From Hymenobacter sp. 15J16-1T3B (GTDB taxonomy: Bacteria; Bacteroidota; Bacteroidia; Cytophagales; Hymenobacteraceae): a DNA stretch of 64,000 nt. The translations under genes and the position numbers were made by a program. The stretch lies in assembly GCF_020711235.1 (NCBI RefSeq), contig NZ_JAJFAV010000012.1:1-64000 (forward strand). The letters run 5' to 3'. The notes beneath the pieces are model-generated. The model saw only the letters and a program-made list of their open reading frames with translations, was not told where the DNA came from and did no database searches. Of the stretch, positions 59,994 through 64,000 are shown piece by piece; position 1 is the first letter of the stretch, and each line of letters opens with the position of its first letter.

Positions 59994-60566
59994 ATGAACA
60001 TTCTCGTCTTCGACAACTACGATTCTTTCACCTACAACCTGGTGCAGGTGCTGCGCGAGCTGGGCCACGGCGCCCGGCTGACGGTGCGTCGCAACGACCA
60101 GCTCGACTTGGACGAGGTAGCGGCCTACGACGCGGTGCTCTTGTCGCCCGGCCCCGGCGTGCCGTCGGAAGCCGGGCTGATGCCCGCACTGATTCAGCGC
60201 TACGCCCCCGTCAAACGCATTTTGGGCGTGTGCCTGGGCCACCAGGGCATAGCCGAGAGCTTCGGCGCCGAGCTGGTGAACCTCACCGAGGTGCACCACG
60301 GCGTGGCCAGCCAGGCCACCGTGACGGTGCCCGACGAGCGGCTGTTTCAGGGGCTGCCGGCGCAGTTCAACGTGGGCCGCTACCACTCCTGGGCCGTGCG
60401 CCCCGGCTCGTTGCCCGACGCGCTGGAAGCCACTGCCCACGACAGCAGCGGCGAAATCATGGCCCTGCGCCACCGCCACTACGACGTGCGCGGGGTGCAG
60501 TTTCACCCCGAATCGGTGCTGACCGAGCACGGCCACCAGCTGCTCAGCAATTGGCTGGAAAGGTGA
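59994..60566 (+). CDS. trpG: Anthranilate synthase component II (glutamine amidotransferase)
   Basis: This 190-residue class I amidotransferase has FDNYDSFTYNL at 6-16, the GPGVPSEAG oxyanion loop near 53-61, catalytic Cys80 in LGVCLGHQGIAE, and His171/Glu173 in GVQFHPESVLTEHG. It supplies ammonia to TrpE. It could also serve para-aminobenzoate synthesis, as trpG sometimes does, since no pabA is in view. The final codons run directly into an inverted-repeat module whose first bases provide the TGA stop (60564-60566). Confidence 0.96.
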   Translation: MNILVFDNYDSFTYNLVQVLRELGHGARLTVRRNDQLDLDEVAAYDAVLLSPGPGVPSEAGLMPALIQRYAPVKRILGVCLGHQGIAESFGAELVNLTEVHHGVASQATVTVPDERLFQGLPAQFNVGRYHSWAVRPGSLPDALEATAHDSSGEIMALRHRHYDVRGVQFHPESVLTEHGHQLLSNWLER

Positions 60567-60656
60567 AGTTGTGAAGTAGTGAAAGGTGAATGGACTAACG
60601 CTGTCAATAGCCTTCACGCCCGAGCCAAACCGCTCTTCACAAGCTCACCACTTCCC
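60562..60656. repeat. GTGAAGTTGTGAA-family module overlapping the trpG stop (copy 3)
   Basis: The left arm GGTGAAGTTGTGAA (60562-60575) and right arm TTCACAAGCTCACC (60636-60649) are inverses with two mismatches. The left arm is followed by further GTGAA words. The module occupies the trpG-trpD gap and includes the trpG stop codon. Confidence 0.75.
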
Positions 60657-60671
60657 AAATACACCCTTGCA

Positions 60672-61667
60672 ATGAAAGACCTGCTCACCGCCTTATTCGA
60701 CCACCACACCCTGAGCCGCCCTGAGGCGCACGCGCTGATGCTGCGCCTGGGCGAAGGGGAGGTCACGGACGTGGAAGCGGCTGCCCTGCTGGCCGTCTAC
60801 CGCATGCGCCCCATCACCGTGCCCGAGCTGGCCGGCTTCCGCGACGCGCTGCTGGAGCTGTGCCGCGACCCGGAGCTGGGTACCCACGAAGTGCTCGACA
60901 TCGTGGGCACCGGCGGCGACGGGAAGGCCACGCTCAACATCAGCACCCTGGCTTCCTTCGTGGTGGCCGGCGCCGGCTACAAGGTGGCCAAGCACGGCAA
61001 CTTTGGGGTGTCGTCGCCGGTGGGCTCCAGCAACGTGCTGGCTTACTTCGGCTACGACTTCGACGCCGGCCCCGACCGCCTGCGCCGCCAGCTCGACGCG
61101 GCCGGCATCTGCTTTCTGCACGCGCCGGCCTACCACCCGGCCATGCGCCGCGTGGCCCCGGTGCGCCGCGACCTGGGCGTGCGCACCTTCTTCAACATGC
61201 TCGGGCCGCTGATCAACCCGGCCCGGCCGGCGGCGCAGCTGCTGGGCGTGTACAGCTTGGAGCTGCTGCGCCTCTACCAATACCTGCTCGAAGACGCCGG
61301 CACGCGCTACGCCGTGGTACACGCCCTCGACGGCTACGACGAGCTGAGCCTCACCGGCGAGGCCAAAATTGCCACCTCCGCCGAGGGCGAGCAGCTGCTC
61401 ACGGCCGAAGCCCTGGGCCTGCCCGTGTGCCAGGCCGAGGAGCTGGCCGGCGGGCAGTCGGTGGAGGGCTCGGCGCGCATCTTCCGCGACGTGCTCGACG
61501 GCAAAGGTACCCGCGCCCAGTGCGACGTGGTGGCCGCCAACGCCGCCCTCGGCATCCGCTGCATCAACCCCCAGGTGTCGCTGGCCGACGCCCTCGAAGC
61601 CGCCTACGACTCGCTCGATTCCGGCCGCGCCCGCCGCGCCTTCATCGGCCTGCTAAACACGCAGTAG
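60672..61667 (+). CDS. trpD: Anthranilate phosphoribosyltransferase
   Basis: The start is the ATG giving MKDLLTALFDHH; upstream in-frame sequence is repeat DNA. The 331-residue enzyme has the PRPP loop DIVGTGGDGKATLNISTLASFV (about 78-99), the KHGNFGVSSPVGSSNVL segment (about 107-123) and the FFNMLGPLINPA motif (about 175-186). The SSPVGS replaces the commoner SSxSGS/SGSADL pattern, a variant I recall from other Bacteroidota TrpD proteins. It attaches phosphoribose to anthranilate. Length is normal. Confidence 0.95.
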   Translation: MKDLLTALFDHHTLSRPEAHALMLRLGEGEVTDVEAAALLAVYRMRPITVPELAGFRDALLELCRDPELGTHEVLDIVGTGGDGKATLNISTLASFVVAGAGYKVAKHGNFGVSSPVGSSNVLAYFGYDFDAGPDRLRRQLDAAGICFLHAPAYHPAMRRVAPVRRDLGVRTFFNMLGPLINPARPAAQLLGVYSLELLRLYQYLLEDAGTRYAVVHALDGYDELSLTGEAKIATSAEGEQLLTAEALGLPVCQAEELAGGQSVEGSARIFRDVLDGKGTRAQCDVVAANAALGIRCINPQVSLADALEAAYDSLDSGRARRAFIGLLNTQ

Positions 61668-61802
61668 GGCTTCGTAGAGGAGCTTGCGCCTGCTCGCTGC
61701 GCACGGAAAACACTACCCGACGATGGAGGCGCAAGGTTGCATCTCGACGCCAGGATCTTACCATACTAACAACTCAACAGACCTCCCGAGTCGTCAGGCT
61801 TG

Positions 61803-61822
61803 CCCTCTCCCCAAGGAGAGGG
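61803..61822. repeat. Palindrome CCCTCTCC/GGAGAGGG just before trpC
   Basis: An 8-bp stem with a CCAA loop ends 19 bases before the trpC ATG, followed by a G-rich GGGGGTGAGG stretch. The rest of the 174-base trpD-trpC gap (61668-61841) has no gene; it includes a loose inverted pair around GCGCCTGC and GAGGCGCAAGG. Confidence 0.65.
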
Positions 61823-61841
61823 GCCGGGGGTGAGGTTTCCC

Positions 61842-62675
61842 ATGACAACGACCCTGAACACCCCCGACGTGCTGGCCCGCATTGTGGCCCACAAGCGGCA
61901 GGAAGTGGCCGAGCGCCGCGGCCTGGTGCCCGACAAGCTGCTGGAGCGCAGTCAATACCTCGACGCGCCCACGCTGTCCTTGCGCGGCTACCTGCGCCGG
62001 CCCGAGCTGAGCGGCATCATCGCCGAGTTCAAGCGCCGCTCGCCCTCCAAAGGCTGGATCAACGAGTTTGCGCCGGTGGAGCGCACCACGCTGGGCTACA
62101 TGCAGGCCGGCGCTGCCGCCTTGTCGGTGCTGACGGATACCGAGTTTTTCGGCGGCAAAAACGAGGACCTGACCACGGCCCGGCGCTTCAACCTATGCCC
62201 GATTTTGCGCAAGGACTTCGTGGTGGACGCCTACCAACTGCTCGAAGCCCGCAGCATTGGTGCCGACGCGGTGCTGCTCATTGCCAGCGTACTCACGCCC
62301 CAGCAAATCCGCGAGCTGGGCCTGCAGGCGCAGGGCCTGGGCCTGGAAGTGCTGCTGGAAGTGCACGACAAGGAAGAGCTGGACCGCACGCTCGACGTGG
62401 CCCACGATGCCATCGACCTGGTGGGCGTAAACAACCGCGACCTGCGCGACTTCTCCGTGTCCTTGGAGCGCAGCCTGCAGCTGGTGGAGCACCTGCCGGC
62501 CCAGTTAGGCAAGGTGGCCGAAAGCGGCCTGCGCACCGCCCAGGACATCGATACGCTGCGCCGGGCCAGTTTTGAGGGCTTCCTCATCGGTGAAACGTTT
62601 ATGCGCCACAGCCGCCCCGATCGGGCCTGCGCCGCCTTGGTGCAGCAACTGCGCGAACTATCGGCCGCCCGCTAG
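61842..62675 (+). CDS. trpC: Indole-3-glycerol phosphate synthase
   Basis: The ATG giving MTTTLNTPDVLARIV is chosen; the frame continues upstream through the palindromic repeat, which is not coding in relatives. The 277-residue TIM-barrel has the conserved AEFKRRSPSKGWIN (Lys and Ser of the active site, near 58-71), a SVLTDTEFFGGKNED segment, CPILRKDFVVDAYQ, DLVGVNNRDLRDF and VAESGLRTAQDI. It closes CdRP to indole-glycerol phosphate. TrpF is encoded separately 13 bases downstream. Confidence 0.95.
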   Translation: MTTTLNTPDVLARIVAHKRQEVAERRGLVPDKLLERSQYLDAPTLSLRGYLRRPELSGIIAEFKRRSPSKGWINEFAPVERTTLGYMQAGAAALSVLTDTEFFGGKNEDLTTARRFNLCPILRKDFVVDAYQLLEARSIGADAVLLIASVLTPQQIRELGLQAQGLGLEVLLEVHDKEELDRTLDVAHDAIDLVGVNNRDLRDFSVSLERSLQLVEHLPAQLGKVAESGLRTAQDIDTLRRASFEGFLIGETFMRHSRPDRACAALVQQLRELSAAR

Positions 62676-62688
62676 CCTTATCAGCGCT

Positions 62689-63363
62689 ATGACCGTTTCC
62701 GCTGCCACCCTCACGCCCGCGCTGCCCAGCCCGCACCCCGACCGGCCGCTGCTAAAAGTGTGCGGGCTGAAATACCCCGCCAACGTGGCCGCCGTGGCCG
62801 CGCTGCCGGTGGACATGCTCGGCTTCATCTTCGCCCCAAAGTCGCCGCGCTACGCGCCCACGGCCCTGGACGCGGCCCAGCTGCGGGCCTTGCCGGTGGC
62901 CAAGGTCGGCGTGTTCGTCGACGAGCAGCCGGCGGTCATTCGCCGCACGGCCCTGCACTTCGGCCTCACGGCCGTGCAGCTGCACGGGCAGGAGTCGCCG
63001 GCCGACTGCGCGGCGCTGGCCGCCGCCGGGCTGCCGGTGCTCAAGGCCGTTGGGGTGGGGGAGCAGCTCGACCTCGGCCGCCTGGAAGCCTACGCCCCGC
63101 ACTGCGCCTACTTCGTGTTCGACGCGGCCGGGCCGGCGGCGGGCGGCAACGGCACCACCTTCAACTGGGACCTGCTGCGCGACTACGACCTGCCCACGCC
63201 CTACCTACTGGCCGGGGGCCTCGGGCCCGACCACGCCGCCACGCTGCGGGCGCTGCAGCTGCCGGGCCTCGCGGGCTTCGACGTGAACAGCCGCTTCGAG
63301 CAAGGGCCCGGACTAAAAGACGCGGCGCGGCTGCGCACGTTTATCGACGAACTGCGCGGGTAG
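62689..63363 (+). CDS. trpF: Phosphoribosylanthranilate isomerase
   Basis: The start is the ATG giving MTVSAATLTPALP; the frame continues upstream through trpC and is not used. The 224-residue TIM-barrel has the catalytic KVCGLKYPANV (near 23-33), the GFIFAPKSPRYAP motif, VGVFVDEQ and AVQLHGQESP. The C-terminal phosphate-binding segments are LLAGGLGPDHA and GFDVNSRFEQGPGLKD. It converts PRA to CdRP between TrpD and TrpC steps. Start spacing (13 bases) shows it is in the trp operon. Confidence 0.94.
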   Translation: MTVSAATLTPALPSPHPDRPLLKVCGLKYPANVAAVAALPVDMLGFIFAPKSPRYAPTALDAAQLRALPVAKVGVFVDEQPAVIRRTALHFGLTAVQLHGQESPADCAALAAAGLPVLKAVGVGEQLDLGRLEAYAPHCAYFVFDAAGPAAGGNGTTFNWDLLRDYDLPTPYLLAGGLGPDHAATLRALQLPGLAGFDVNSRFEQGPGLKDAARLRTFIDELRG

Positions 63364-63435
63364 CGCTGCCCGCGTGGCAAGCAAGTCAGCTGCGCTACCG
63401 GTTACCCGCCGCCCCAAACCACACCAGAACGAATC

Positions 63436-64000
63436 ATGAGCCACTACCAACCCTCCGCCCGCGGCTACTACGGCCAGTTCGGCGGCGCTTTTATCCCCGA
63501 AATGCTCTATCCCAACGTGGAGGAGCTGCGGGAGCAGTATCTGGACATTCTGGCCGATGAGAGCTTTCAGCGGGAGTACCAGCTGCTGCTGCGTGACTAC
63601 GTAGGCCGCCCCACGCCGCTGTTCAAGGCCGAGCGCCTAAGCCAGCATTTTGGAGCCACCATCTACCTCAAGCGCGAGGACCTCTGCCACACCGGCGCCC
63701 ACAAGGTCAACAACACCGTGGGGCAGATTCTGCTGGCCGAGCGCTTGGGCAAGAAGCGCATCATTGCCGAAACCGGGGCCGGGCAGCACGGCGTGGCCAC
63801 GGCCACCGTCTGCGCACTGCGCGGGCTGGAGTGCATCGTGTACATGGGCGCCGTAGACATGGAGCGGCAGAAGCCCAACGTAGCCCGCATGCGCATGCTG
63901 GGCGCCGAGGTGCGGGCGGCCGTCAGCGGCTCCCAAACGCTCAAGGACGCTACCAACGAGGCCATCCGCGACTGGATCAGCAACCCCACGGACACGCACT
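63436..64000 (+). CDS. trpB: Tryptophan synthase beta chain (5' part)
   Basis: The gene runs off the window. The first 188 residues are present: [13 protein letters not shown] near the start, [13 protein letters not shown], and the PLP-binding Lys90 in [24 protein letters not shown]. The [18 protein letters not shown] catalytic segment (Glu near 113) and [14 protein letters not shown] follow. It joins serine and indole to make tryptophan, with TrpA. TrpA presumably follows beyond the edge. It lies 72 bases after trpF in the same operon. Confidence 0.96.
   Translation, partial: MSHYQPSARGYYGQFGGAFIPEMLYPNVEELREQYLDILADESFQREYQLLLRDYVGRPTPLFKAERLSQHFGATIYLKREDLCHTGAHKVNNTVGQILLAERLGKKRIIAETGAGQHGVATATVCALRGLECIVYMGAVDMERQKPNVARMRMLGAEVRAAVSGSQTLKDATNEAIRDWISNPTDTH

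Overview
The window looks like chromosome of a high-GC member of the Bacteroidota, most likely Hymenobacteraceae (Hymenobacter or a close relative). The evidence is six secreted proteins with type IX secretion (T9SS) C-terminal domains, a SusC/SusD/SusE starch-type locus, start-proximal promoters of the Bacteroidota form TAnnTTTG, a fused alpha/beta 2-oxoacid dehydrogenase E1, a Bacteroidota-style AMP nucleosidase and strongly GC-biased third codon positions. No phage, IS element, CRISPR array, rRNA or tRNA was seen. The one stable RNA gene is rnpB (RNase P RNA).

Layout. 0-1.2 kb: end of a LytS-type sensor kinase and its LytTR regulator. 1.3-6 kb: a PID-CTERM-like small secreted protein behind a large LamG/T9SS protein, then a Nudix hydrolase. 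6-12.4 kb: a three-subunit periplasmic molybdenum hydroxylase (PaoABC-like), a CLC anion transporter and a MocA-like nucleotidyltransferase that probably matures the molybdenum cofactor. 12.5-19.1 kb: a BNR-repeat lipoprotein, an MFS permease, and two delta-60-repeat T9SS paralogues flanking a DinB protein. 19.4-25.6 kb: amidohydrolase, AMP nucleosidase, an HsdR_N-like protein, and a PAS kinase/receiver pair. 25.6-31.3 kb: LTA-synthase-like membrane sulfatase, SUKH protein, alanine dehydrogenase, a lipoprotein, a DUF1573 protein. 31.5-39 kb: fused E1, lipoprotein, LuxE-like protein, an AAA+ regulator without a DNA-binding domain, sugar dehydrogenase plus cytochrome c. 39.3-44.5 kb: rnpB, a small AT-rich gene, M1 peptidase, DUF2027/Smr and DUF2279 proteins. 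44.6-58.1 kb: a starch/glucan locus (secreted GH13 amylase, BadF-type sugar kinase, secreted T9SS protein, SusE-D-C, secreted CBM-esterase). 58.2-64 kb: trpL-E-G-D-C-F-B, running off the window end.

The genes fit an aerobic surface-degrading heterotroph: secreted glycan-binding enzymes feed a SusCD uptake pump, periplasmic dehydrogenases feed electrons to cytochromes, and a complete-looking tryptophan operon is controlled by a leader peptide with three consecutive Trp codons.

The most unusual content is intergenic. At least three families of inverted-repeat modules fill the gaps between genes, many of them nested (outer inverted repeat around an inner terminator hairpin). One family member forms a helix inside RNase P RNA, and another supplies the stop codon of trpG. 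The best candidate for a regulatory system worth testing is the trp leader/attenuator. A 17-base motif (one mismatch) shared by two promoter regions of the starch locus is a second candidate. Function calls rest on motifs recognised by eye; no database search or structure prediction was run.
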